A DNA stretch of 18,917 nucleotides, taken from the NCBI GenBank assembly GCA_021736545.1, contig JAIPFS010000005.1, positions 1 through 18,917 of the forward strand, in the 5' to 3' direction. Under the pieces are notes generated by a model. The model was not told the origin of the DNA, made no database searches, and saw nothing but the letters and a program-made list of their open reading frames with translations. This document shows positions 1 through 6,649 of the stretch, piece after piece (positions within the stretch are counted from its first letter, which is position 1; every line of letters begins with the position of its first letter). The position numbers and the translations under genes are program-made. Source of the DNA: Spirochaetia bacterium (GTDB lineage: Bacteria > Spirochaetota > Spirochaetia > PWKH01).

Positions 1-118
1 CCCCCACTCCAATTTTAATCGGTCCTGTACCTTCTGCATCTCCCTGTGCGAATACACTCATGCTTACCATTGTTAACGCAAGAATAAGCACCAATGAGAA
101 AATTCTTGTTTTTTTCAT
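1..118 (-). CDS. ABC transporter substrate-binding protein, N-terminal fragment
   Basis: The reverse strand encodes about 39 residues starting MKKTRIFSLVLILALTM and continuing off the window. A lysine/arginine n-region, a hydrophobic core of about 15 residues and a Ser-Val-Phe-Ala/Gln cleavage site make a clear Sec signal peptide, with no lipobox cysteine. The mature part opens QGDAEGTGPIKIGV. An acidic, glycine-rich linker followed by IKIGV is typical of periplasmic binding proteins of the branched-chain amino acid (LivJ-like) type, so the product probably captures a small solute for an ABC importer. The start is supported by AGGAG at 124-128, five bases upstream. The ligand and exact family cannot be judged from so little sequence. 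Confidence 0.65.
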   Translation of the reverse strand, partial: MKKTRIFSLVLILALTMVSMSVFAQGDAEGTGPIKIGVG

Positions 119-401
119 CACGACTCCTTTTTATGGTTTTAATTTCTGTACTACCAAAACATTATGAAAAACCATGCTCACATAATGCTATTCGGACATA
201 ATACCATAATTTTAGAATTAATGTACCAGTTTTCATATCTTTTTTCCATACTTATTTTACTTTTTTTAGTATATTTTTTCGATATTTATGCAGACTTGCT
301 GTATACATTTCAGGAGTTTGATCTGCTTGCCTGTTTTATGAAGCTTAAGAGGCAGCAAAAAAGCTTAGGATTCAGCCGTTTTTTCAGGCCTCAGGCTGTA
401 G

Positions 402-460
402 GAGCTTAGGGATCGGGCTTAGGGCTTAGGGCTTATAGATCGGGTCTTGGGGACTTAGGG
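402..460. repeat. Degenerate GGGCTTAG repeat tract
   Basis: Six imperfect copies of a GCTTAGGG-like unit occur in 59 bases, including GGGCTTAGGGCTTAGGG, with interspersed GATCGGG. The tract ends directly before the -35 box of the tRNA promoter. It resembles the C-rich tracts near 9785 and 11809 in being short, strand-biased and intergenic. No function can be read from it. Confidence 0.6.
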
Positions 461-461
461 A

Positions 462-490
462 TTGACAGCAGAATTTATTTATTCTAATCT
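462..490 (+). promoter_or_regulatory. Sigma-70-type promoter of tRNA-Arg
   Basis: A perfect TTGACA (462-467) is followed by 17 bases and TAATCT (485-490). Transcription would start near 497, about 15 bases before the tRNA 5' end. The -35 match and ideal spacing are seen directly; activity is inferred. Confidence 0.55.
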
Positions 491-511
491 TCAAACGCAA
501 TAAACGGTAAA

Positions 512-585
512 GCCCCGGTAGCTCAGCAGGATAGAGCGGCTGCCTCCTAAGCAGCAGGTCATGCGTTCGAATCGCGTCCGGGGTA
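512..585 (+). tRNA. tRNA-Arg (anticodon CCU)
   Basis: The 74-nt sequence folds as a complete cloverleaf. The acceptor arms are GCCCCGG and CCGGGGT, closed by a G-U pair at the top. The D-arm is GCTC/GAGC, the anticodon stem is GCTGC/GCAGC around loop CTCCTAA, and the T-arm is ATGCG/CGCGT around TTCGAAT. Anticodon CCT at loop positions 3-5 reads the AGG arginine codon. The discriminator base is A, and the 3' CCA is not encoded. A consensus promoter lies 22 bases upstream. No convincing hairpin terminator follows, only a short T-run at 588-591. Confidence 0.95.
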
Positions 586-688
586 ACTTTTAATCCACTA
601 ATATATAATGATTTAATTGTTCAGTTCATGAGTTGAGTTATTTTCCCGGTGACATTTCGGAACCAGTCTGTACCAATTTTTAAGGTTT

Positions 689-760
689 CGACCTGCCAAA
701 CAACCTGCCAAACAACCTGCCAAACAACCTGCCAAACGACCTATTTAACGACCTACCAAT
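689..760. repeat. Six-unit 12-bp minisatellite
   Basis: There are six consecutive 12-bp units in perfect phase. The first four are CGACCTGCCAAA and three copies of CAACCTGCCAAA; units 5 (CGACCTATTTAA) and 6 (CGACCTACCAAT) are degenerate. The array lies about 50 bases upstream of the diguanylate cyclase promoter. No ribosome binding site or long open frame runs through it. Confidence 0.9.
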
Positions 761-809
761 TCCCAAAAAAAGGTAAAAAAACTATATGATTGTTAAGTAT
801 CATATAAAT

Positions 810-838
810 TTGACAAAGCCCGCAGAGAAGACTAAAAT
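810..838 (+). promoter_or_regulatory. Near-consensus promoter abutting the diguanylate cyclase start
   Basis: TTGACA (810-815), a 17-base spacer and TAAAAT (833-838) form an almost ideal sigma-70 promoter. The ATG of the downstream gene is at 844, about where transcription would begin, so the transcript would be leaderless or nearly so. Confidence 0.55.
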
Positions 839-843
839 GTTTT

Positions 844-2295
844 ATGAAAAAAAGTCATACCCTCAAACTTATAATAATTGTCAGTACATTGCTTATTTGT
901 TCTTTTCTCAGCTTGAGTATTTTTAATTATATAGCTATGAAAGACTCAATAAAAGAAGAGATAGTAAACTCAACTCTCCCCCTGCTTAGAGATAATATCA
1001 ATTCCCAAATTCAAAAGAATTTCATTCCCTCACTGCATCATGCATCGCTCATGGCTAATGATTCCTATGTTAAAAACTGGATTACATCAGGAGAAAAAGA
1101 CATCAATGCTATTCGAGAATACCTTTTGGGCATACATGAAGAGTACGGCTATTTTTCAACATTTCTTATATCTGAAAAAACACATGCATATTATCACTAT
1201 GACGGGATACTTAAAACGGTAAATCCGAAAGATCCCCATGATATCTGGTACTATACATTTATTAAATCCGGTGAAAAGTATGATTTGGATGTAGATACTA
1301 ATGAAGCAGCCGACAACCAGCTGACCATCTTTATCAATCACCGAATTGAAGATACCCAGGGGAATTTGCTTGGAGTAATCGGAGTAGGCATAAAGATGAA
1401 GCATTTTTCTTCCTTTCTGGAAGAAAAACAGAGAACATACAGCAGAAATATCTATTTAGTTGACCCCGACGGTATCATACAGGCCCATTCTGAAGAAAAA
1501 ATGATTGAACATGCTTCAATTTTTGATCAGGCTGGGATTAAAGACATTGCAGACGATATGCTTATTCCTGAACTCGAACCGCGTAATAATTCCTATCGAA
1601 ACAACGGGCACTCCATCCTGACAACTTCGCTGTATATGCCTGAATTGGATTGGTTTCTCGTTGTGGAGCAGGATGAAAAAGAATCCCTGGGAATTGCCCG
1701 CAAAAATTTATTGCGAACCATAATAATTGGACTAGTAACTTCACTTATCATCACTAGTATCATTGCCGTAATTATCAGGCATTTCCAGAAGAAACTTGAA
1801 TACAACGCATTGACTGATGAGCTGACACAGATTGCTAACCGCAGAAATTTTATTCAGCAGATGCATATTTCCATCAGTCGTTTCAGGAGATACAGTCTTC
1901 CACTTTCATTAATTCTTTTTGATATAGACCATTTCAAACAAATAAATGATGCTCAAGGTCACTTGAATGGAGATCAAATCCTTAAAGATTTAGCTGCTTT
2001 TCTCCAAAGCATTATTAGGGATGTTGATTTTGCAGCCAGGTGGGGCGGAGATGAATTCGTGATTATTGTCCATAACAAGCAGCATGAAACTGAAAGGCTA
2101 GCAGAACGTATACGTAAAGAATTACGTAATAATCCGCTGCCCATGGGCAGTAAAGAAGCAGATCTCATTACGCTCAGCATGGGGGTAACGGAATTCACAA
2201 AGGATGACACCCTCGAAAAAGTCATGGGACGTGCAGATAAAGCTTTATATACGGCAAAAGATGAGGGACGGGATAAAATTATTGTCCTTTCCTGA
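844..2295 (+). CDS. Membrane-bound diguanylate cyclase with periplasmic Cache-like sensor
   Basis: The protein makes cyclic di-GMP from two GTP in response to an extracytoplasmic signal. Its 483 residues comprise TM helix 1 (about 7-30), a periplasmic domain (about 31-287), TM helix 2 (about 291-312) and a GGDEF domain (about 320-483). The active site is GGDEF at 401-405, so it should be catalytic. The product-inhibition I-site RDVD is at 392-395, exactly five residues before GGDEF. The periplasmic part has double-Cache hallmarks: a tryptophan/tyrosine motif WYYTF near 135, NHRI near 165 and VDPDG near 206; the ligand is unknown. The start at 844 is needed to retain the first TM helix, yet no good ribosome binding site precedes it and a strong promoter ends six bases upstream. 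There is no EAL domain and no neighbouring c-di-GMP gene. Confidence 0.9.
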   Translation: MKKSHTLKLIIIVSTLLICSFLSLSIFNYIAMKDSIKEEIVNSTLPLLRDNINSQIQKNFIPSLHHASLMANDSYVKNWITSGEKDINAIREYLLGIHEEYGYFSTFLISEKTHAYYHYDGILKTVNPKDPHDIWYYTFIKSGEKYDLDVDTNEAADNQLTIFINHRIEDTQGNLLGVIGVGIKMKHFSSFLEEKQRTYSRNIYLVDPDGIIQAHSEEKMIEHASIFDQAGIKDIADDMLIPELEPRNNSYRNNGHSILTTSLYMPELDWFLVVEQDEKESLGIARKNLLRTIIIGLVTSLIITSIIAVIIRHFQKKLEYNALTDELTQIANRRNFIQQMHISISRFRRYSLPLSLILFDIDHFKQINDAQGHLNGDQILKDLAAFLQSIIRDVDFAARWGGDEFVIIVHNKQHETERLAERIRKELRNNPLPMGSKEADLITLSMGVTEFTKDDTLEKVMGRADKALYTAKDEGRDKIIVLS

Positions 2296-2431
2296 GCTTT
2301 TTCTGCTTTTGAACTTCATTCTGATCTTCGCCCCTTCTGTTTCTGCTTTCCTGATATTGTAAAGCACCTAGGCTGCCTGAAGCTGGAGTCCATTGTTTTA
2401 CCCGTGTGCTTATTTAAAACTCAGCGACATC

Positions 2432-3244
2432 TCAATTGTGCAGACGATAGTAATCAGCATACTGTTTCATCTGCAGACTTCGTTGGTAAATGGTTTCCAG
2501 AAGCTCCGGATTGGATTTTCGGCAGGAAGCGAATATTTTCATGAGCTTTTTTTCCTCACTCGCTGAATATTTCGAACCAGGACCGATTCTGTAAAAGACT
2601 TCCCCGGTTTCAGCATCCACAGTCAGATACCCGGAAAACATCTCTCTCTTCTTTTTTTTATGTACCATGATCAGCTGTACACTTTTTGTAAGATCCTGGG
2701 AAAAGAAACCGTAGCGATCATCTATGATGACATGTTTGTATTCGAATTCTGCTTCAAAAGGCTCAGCATAGGGAAAAATTTGATGATACGGAATAAACGC
2801 CTTACTGCGCTCCTTTTCAAGGACTGAAAAATCTGGGAACCAGCCTGTTTTAATGGAATCCTGAAAGGTAAAACCTGCGGTCACACTCCGTTTGAAACTG
2901 AGATATTCATCCTCAATCCAATCCCAATCGTCCTTGGACAGCTTAACCAGTTCTTCATTGAACCCCCACTCCTTTTTATCCTTATTGACGCTGTCAAGCC
3001 GTGATGAATCAATAGAGCGCTTCTTGCAGGAGATTGGCAGCCTCAGGGGCGGCATTTTTTCAAGTTGATTACTGCTCTTACCAAAATAGTCAAAGACAGC
3101 AACAGCCTCATCAATTTCTGTAAAGGGATTTGGATCCATCTCTTCCAAATCCAGAGTAGGTATAACCTCTTCAACTTCAAAATTTGATTTTTTACCGGAA
3201 ATAAACCCATCAAAATCTTCTATCGGAATACTGACATGATACAT
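2432..3244 (-). CDS. Hypothetical soluble protein, 270 residues
   Basis: I do not recognise a family. There is no signal peptide or TM segment. The first 130 residues are acidic and probably poorly ordered, including a VEEVIPTLDLEEMDPN stretch. The second half is richer in aromatic residues, with an order suggesting a mixed alpha/beta domain: VIIDDRYGFFSQDL near 170-185, then GYLTVDAETGEVFYRIG near 208-224, then a charged helix. The start is firm: AGGAGG at 3251-3256 lies six bases upstream of ATG, and a small hairpin sits just before it. Codon use looks like its neighbours. It converges on the diguanylate cyclase gene with a 136-base gap that has no obvious terminator. Function is unknown. 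Confidence 0.8.
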   Translation of the reverse strand: MYHVSIPIEDFDGFISGKKSNFEVEEVIPTLDLEEMDPNPFTEIDEAVAVFDYFGKSSNQLEKMPPLRLPISCKKRSIDSSRLDSVNKDKKEWGFNEELVKLSKDDWDWIEDEYLSFKRSVTAGFTFQDSIKTGWFPDFSVLEKERSKAFIPYHQIFPYAEPFEAEFEYKHVIIDDRYGFFSQDLTKSVQLIMVHKKKKREMFSGYLTVDAETGEVFYRIGPGSKYSASEEKKLMKIFASCRKSNPELLETIYQRSLQMKQYADYYRLHN

Positions 3245-3570
3245 AATACGCCTCCTGATTGCCGTAAAGGCAATTTTAATTGGTGAAATTTTTTCAGCAG
3301 CTTGGATTAACCAGCCTGTACCGGATCCGGCAGAAGCTGCATCTGCAGCTGCAGTTTCTGTTTCTCTTACGGTCTATACTATGTACTACACAGAAAATGA
3401 GAAATCTGATTTAAATTTTTGAGATTTTTTATACTTTTTTTTGGGATTTTTTACTATTTATCGTTTTTGGGATATTTTACGTATTAAAAAATTGAAGGAA
3501 CATACTGAAAAAGAAACATCTAAGAGATTCCGAAAAACACTCCGCAAAAAATGATAGACGGCTATTGAAA
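3245..3570. other. Intergenic region with phased T-tracts and a leader hairpin
   Basis: It holds the promoter region of the minus-strand gene ending at 2432. From 3416 to 3478 there are six T-tracts of 4-8 bases (starts 3416, 3425, 3435, 3447, 3464, 3475) plus a TTTA at 3457, about one helical turn apart, as in intrinsically curved DNA. A short repeat of GGGATTTTTTAC / GGGATATTTTAC lies inside. I see no gene. Confidence 0.6.
3251..3274 (-). promoter_or_regulatory. Ribosome binding site with adjacent leader hairpin
   Basis: In the minus-strand direction, ATTGCC-TTTAC-GGCAAT (3274-3258) makes a perfect 6-bp stem with a 5-base loop. It ends one base before CAGGAGG, whose AGGAGG core is at 3256-3251. 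The stem could affect ribosome access to the gene starting at 3244. The base-pairing is seen; regulation is inferred. Confidence 0.45.
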
Positions 3571-4200
3571 TCAGTTCTGAAAAACCGCCAACTCCCTTTC
3601 CGTACGCTCCTTCAGAGCTATCGTCTCTGCTAGACGATATCCTGCAAGTGAAACACGCTTGATAAGAGCTTTATCAGCTGCAGCATCACCAGCTTCAAAA
3701 TATCCCCGTGCAGCGGCACTGTCCACAACCCGCCAACCCAAAGATGCTAAGCCTTTCTCCATCCCCTCTTGGGTGCAGCCCATATCTTCAATAGCTGTCT
3801 GACCGCTTACCGCCAGAACAACAGCATATTTCGGGCCAAGCACTTCACCTATACCGAGCCAGACAGAGCGATCATCTTCAGCAAAAGCTTCAAAACAGTA
3901 GCAGCGGTCCATCATCATCTTCATAAGTCCTGACATACCGTAAAAATAAGCGGGAGAACCCAAAATAAGACCATCCGATGAGAGCAAACGGGGATAGAGT
4001 TTCTGCATATCATCTTTGATGACACAGCGGTAAGTATGGAGACAACTGTCACAGCCTCGGCACTCTTCTATGGTGAAATCATCCAGAAATATCAGTTCTG
4101 TCTCAGCACCCTGACTTTCCGCAGCTTTGAGAGCTTCTTTCACCATCACCGCAGTATTTCCCTTTTTGCGACGACTTCCGACAATACCAATAATGTTCAT
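3571..4200 (-). CDS. Isf-type iron-sulfur flavoprotein (NADPH-dependent FMN reductase family)
   Basis: This is a flavodoxin-fold redox protein of 209 residues that should bind FMN and a [4Fe-4S] cluster. The FMN phosphate loop is GSRRKKGNT (8-16), and the GSPAYFYGMSG segment (81-91) lines the flavin. Cysteines 47, 50, 53 and 59 form C-x2-C-x2-C-x5-C, the compact motif of Methanosarcina iron-sulfur flavoprotein (Isf), an electron carrier linked to oxygen and peroxide defence in anaerobes. AAGGAGG seven bases upstream supports the start. It is transcribed alone, about 245 bases after the GNAT gene on the same strand. A second protein with identical cysteine spacing is at 15788-16378. The partner and substrate are not known. 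Confidence 0.85.
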   Translation of the reverse strand: MNIIGIVGSRRKKGNTAVMVKEALKAAESQGAETELIFLDDFTIEECRGCDSCLHTYRCVIKDDMQKLYPRLLSSDGLILGSPAYFYGMSGLMKMMMDRCYCFEAFAEDDRSVWLGIGEVLGPKYAVVLAVSGQTAIEDMGCTQEGMEKGLASLGWRVVDSAAARGYFEAGDAAADKALIKRVSLAGYRLAETIALKERTERELAVFQN

Positions 4201-4445
4201 ATTTCAGCCTCCTTCAAGCTTCAAGGAAAGAACTCTACTGCCTGATAGGCTCCGTAAGATACAAAGACCGCGCAGAATACAAAGACCTCGCAAGTTCCAA
4301 TAGTCCGCAAGGTCCATAGTTTTTGCAATTTCAAGCAATATAAATCCATGTAACATCTTAGGCGGCGCTATTACTTCTTCGCCCTAATTACCCACTGTAT
4401 TTCAGGACCTATTCCTGCCCTATTCCTGCCAGTGTGCCTAAAACC
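4201..4445. other. Intergenic region with degenerate repeats
   Basis: The first part carries the ribosome binding site of the flavoprotein gene. From 4257 to 4291 there are two imperfect copies of AGATACAAAGACCGCGC. The end nearest the acetyltransferase stop holds echoes of that gene's own 3' end (separate entry). No hairpin terminator with a T-run was found. Confidence 0.5.
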
Positions 4446-4459
4446 CTATTCCTGCCAGT
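4408..4459. repeat. Repeated echoes of the GNAT gene 3' end
   Basis: The 15 bases CCTATTCCTGCCAGT that include the acetyltransferase stop codon (4445-4459) recur perfectly at 4419-4433, and a 12-base copy is at 4408-4419. The copies therefore lie just downstream of the gene in its direction of transcription. Confidence 0.85.
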
Positions 4460-5045
4460 ACTGAGGGTCTTTGAAAACATTGCAGCATTCAACTTTTCCG
4501 CTGATTCTGCCGATTAAACCGGTACTCAGCTCCTGAACCATCCACGCATCGGCATTTTCTTCTGGTATGGGATAGGGCGCTTCAAAACCGCGAACCCCCG
4601 CCGGGAGAAAACCGAAACGGGGGTAGTAAGCGGGGTGACCAAGAACAAAAACCAGCTCCGCCCCGGCTCCATGGAGAGAAAACAGGCTTTCGCGAACCAG
4701 CCGTCCTCCAATGCCTTTGGACTGACAGGAAGGAAGAACCGCCAACGGAGCCAGCAGGTAGACCTCTGCCGAAGCATCAGCCCGTTCGTGCTTCTCCTCA
4801 TTTATGGGCAGATCAATCTGGGCAGCTCGCACAGAAGCCTTTGTATACAGGATATGCCCGATCAATTCACCCTGGTAATCAGCGGTTAAAGAGAGGATCG
4901 GCCGCGCCGTTTCATCAGCAAACAGCTTAGTCACCAGCTCAGCAATAACAGGTCCCTCCTCAGGACCGAAAGCCTTTCTATGAATATCCAGTATCCGAGG
5001 AATTTCTTCTTCCCGGGTTTCCCGTATTTCACTCGTTCTGTACAT
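4446..5045 (-). CDS. GNAT-family N-acetyltransferase (YhbS-like)
   Basis: The protein should transfer an acetyl group from acetyl-CoA to an amine. The fold markers are in order over 199 residues: an N-terminal EIRETREEEIPRILDIHRKAF helix region; the beta4 segment LAPLAVLPSCQSKGIGGRLV (about 98-117), with the acetyl-CoA pyrophosphate loop QSKGIGG at 108-114; and VLGHPAYYPRFGF at 134-146. That last motif marks the YhbS/COG3153 branch. Length is slightly above the usual 165-180 residues because of an acidic insert around 80-95. The start at 5045 has GGGGGAG three bases upstream, which is closer than usual. A 6 x 13 bp tandem repeat occupies the leader, and copies of the 3' end lie after the stop. 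It follows the aldo/keto reductase on the same strand with a 125-base gap. The substrate is unknown. Confidence 0.88.
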   Translation of the reverse strand: MYRTSEIRETREEEIPRILDIHRKAFGPEEGPVIAELVTKLFADETARPILSLTADYQGELIGHILYTKASVRAAQIDLPINEEKHERADASAEVYLLAPLAVLPSCQSKGIGGRLVRESLFSLHGAGAELVFVLGHPAYYPRFGFLPAGVRGFEAPYPIPEENADAWMVQELSTGLIGRISGKVECCNVFKDPQYWQE

Positions 5046-5052
5046 AACTCCC

Positions 5053-5130
5053 CCTGTCTGTACTCCCTGCCTGCATTCTCTACCTGAATTCTCTGTCTGT
5101 ATACTCTGCCTGTATACTCTGCCTGTATTC
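5053..5130. repeat. Six-unit 13-bp minisatellite in the GNAT leader
   Basis: Six units in exact 13-bp phase fill 78 bases: CCTGTCTGTACTC, CCTGCCTGCATTC, TCTACCTGAATTC, TCTGTCTGTATAC, TCTGCCTGTATAC, TCTGCCTGTATTC. The array begins at the ribosome binding site of the acetyltransferase gene and fills most of the gap to the aldo/keto reductase stop. Confidence 0.92.
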
Positions 5131-5170
5131 AGTCAACTTTCAACACTGCACCGGAACCGGCGCTTATGTA

Positions 5171-6154
5171 TCACCAGCGCAAATGCACATCTTCTTTTAC
5201 ATACTGCGCATAGATATCATCGATTTTATGCATAAGCGCATCTGAAAAGGGCGGAAAATCCGCTGCCTTGATATTATCCTCCGCCTGAGAAGGCCTTTTT
5301 GCTCCCGGAATCACCGTAGAAACCTCGTCAAACATCAGAATCCACCGCAGAGCAAACTGAGCCATGGTCATTCCCTTCGGAACAAGAGCTCTGAGCTCCT
5401 CCACAGCTTCCAGCCCCTTTTCAAAACGAACACCGGCAAAGGTCTCTCCACGATCGAATGCTGAACCATCGCGATTGAAATTCCTATGATCATCCTCCGG
5501 GAATTTTGAATCCTTCGTCATTTTACCAGTCAGCAGCCCGCTTGCCAGGGGAACTCTTATGATGATGCCTACGTCCCGTTTTTTCGCTTCCTGAAAAAAG
5601 AGCTCCCTCGGCCGCTGGCGAAATATGTTAAAGATTATCTGCACTGTACTGACATTAGGAAATTCGATGGCCTTCATGGCCTCTTCAACCTTTTCAACGC
5701 TTACGCCGTAATTTTTCAGAATACCCTCTTCCACCATTTCATCAAGGCCAGTAAAGAGATCCGGATTGTAATACACATCCGTCGGCGGGCAGTGCAGCTG
5801 CAGAAGATCAAGGCTGTCAGTCTGAAGATTCTTTAAACTCTCCATAACAAATCCGCGGATATTTTCGGGAGTATACTTATCGGCTCTATGGGGTTTTAAT
5901 TTTCTCCCCGCTTTTGTTGCAATGATTAAACCCTCTCTGCGCCGCTTATTGAGGTCAGCCAGAAAGCGTTCGCTCCGACCGTTTCCGTAGGCATCAGCAG
6001 TATCAAAAAAACTGACTCCGCCCTCCACCGCAGCTTCCAGCGCCGCCGAAGCATCCTCATCGCTTACGTCCCCCCAGCCTGCGCCGATTGCCCAGGTTCC
6101 AAAACCGATTTCCGAGACATACATGCCTGTTTTGCCTAATTTCCTGTAGTTCAT
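5171..6154 (-). CDS. Aldo/keto reductase
   Basis: This is a cytosolic NADPH-dependent carbonyl reductase of 327 residues with a TIM-barrel fold. The catalytic tetrad is complete: Asp51 and Tyr56 in DTADAYGNGRSE, Lys81 in ATKAGRK and His121 in LLQLHCPP. The opening MNYRKLGKTGMYVSEIGFGTW is the standard first hairpin and strand, so the start at 6154 is secure, and a purine-rich AGGGGAAGG precedes it. The C-terminal RWILMFDEVSTVIPGAKRPSQ segment is the cofactor-binding end of the YajO/general-stress branch (COG0667). The substrate cannot be deduced. It is the first gene of a minus-strand run; the GNAT gene follows after 125 bases, so co-transcription is possible. Confidence 0.93.
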   Translation of the reverse strand: MNYRKLGKTGMYVSEIGFGTWAIGAGWGDVSDEDASAALEAAVEGGVSFFDTADAYGNGRSERFLADLNKRRREGLIIATKAGRKLKPHRADKYTPENIRGFVMESLKNLQTDSLDLLQLHCPPTDVYYNPDLFTGLDEMVEEGILKNYGVSVEKVEEAMKAIEFPNVSTVQIIFNIFRQRPRELFFQEAKKRDVGIIIRVPLASGLLTGKMTKDSKFPEDDHRNFNRDGSAFDRGETFAGVRFEKGLEAVEELRALVPKGMTMAQFALRWILMFDEVSTVIPGAKRPSQAEDNIKAADFPPFSDALMHKIDDIYAQYVKEDVHLRW

Positions 6155-6649
6155 AAATTGCCTTCCCCTGTTTATTCCTAAATTGTATAATAAAACTTAT
6201 TGTTAAGAATACATTCAAAGATCATTCAAAGCTGCTTATCCATTTAAAACAGTATAACGTATTCTCTCCCAGTACACAAATCTCAATAAAGAGAAATGCG
6301 GAAAATCAGCTCGGCTATGTTTCCTCCCCATTGTAGTCTTGAGCAGTTTTTCTGATCGTTGAACATGATGCTCCTTGTCTAAATGACCTATTCTGATTAC
6401 CCTTTATACACTGGCATAAAATTTTGTGATGAGTTTTTCGGGGGGATGCAGAATACATCTTACTGAAATCTTTGAAGCAAATTATTTGATTTAGAAAAAC
6501 GAGAGGCTGCGCTTACGCTGCAATACTCCCTGGCTAGTGAAAAAATGAGCCGGACTGGGGTAACAACAAGCTTTGAGCCAGCGTACAACGTAGACATAAG
6601 GCCCCCAACGCGCAGCAGTATGCCCGTATTCAAACGATAGGAGAAGATC
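6155..6649. other. Divergent intergenic region with a 169-bp inverted-repeat element
   Basis: It separates the minus-strand reductase from the plus-strand nucleotidase. The left 250 bases are AT-rich promoter DNA with short CATTCAAAG repeats near 6212 and 6225. Then comes the 169-bp element at 6412-6580. The nucleotidase ribosome binding site AGGAGA is near 6640. Confidence 0.5.
6412..6580. mobile_element. MITE-like inverted-repeat element, copy 1 (169 bp)
   Basis: The left arm TGGCATAAAATTTTGTGATG (6412) and the right arm, which read in reverse is TGGCTCAAAGCTTGTTGTTA (from 6580), are imperfect inverted repeats of the same consensus as four other elements here. It is 11 bp longer than its relatives. 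There is no open frame and no clear target duplication. It lies 69 bases upstream of the nucleotidase start. Confidence 0.6.

Larger units (their letters stand above)
119..511. other. Intergenic region between binding-protein gene and tRNA-Arg
   Basis: This holds the AT-rich leader and promoter region of the minus-strand binding-protein gene, then a G-rich degenerate repeat (402-460), then a tRNA promoter. An 81-codon open frame at 164-409 has no ribosome binding site and a composition unlike a protein gene, and I do not regard it as coding. Confidence 0.6.

Noticed and set aside
164..409. 81-residue hydrophobic open frame
   Set aside because: It has no ribosome binding site, runs into the G-rich repeat tract and has AT-driven hydrophobicity.
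689..760. CRISPR array
   Set aside because: The units are contiguous 12-bp copies with no spacers, and no cas genes are present; the same holds for 5053-5130.
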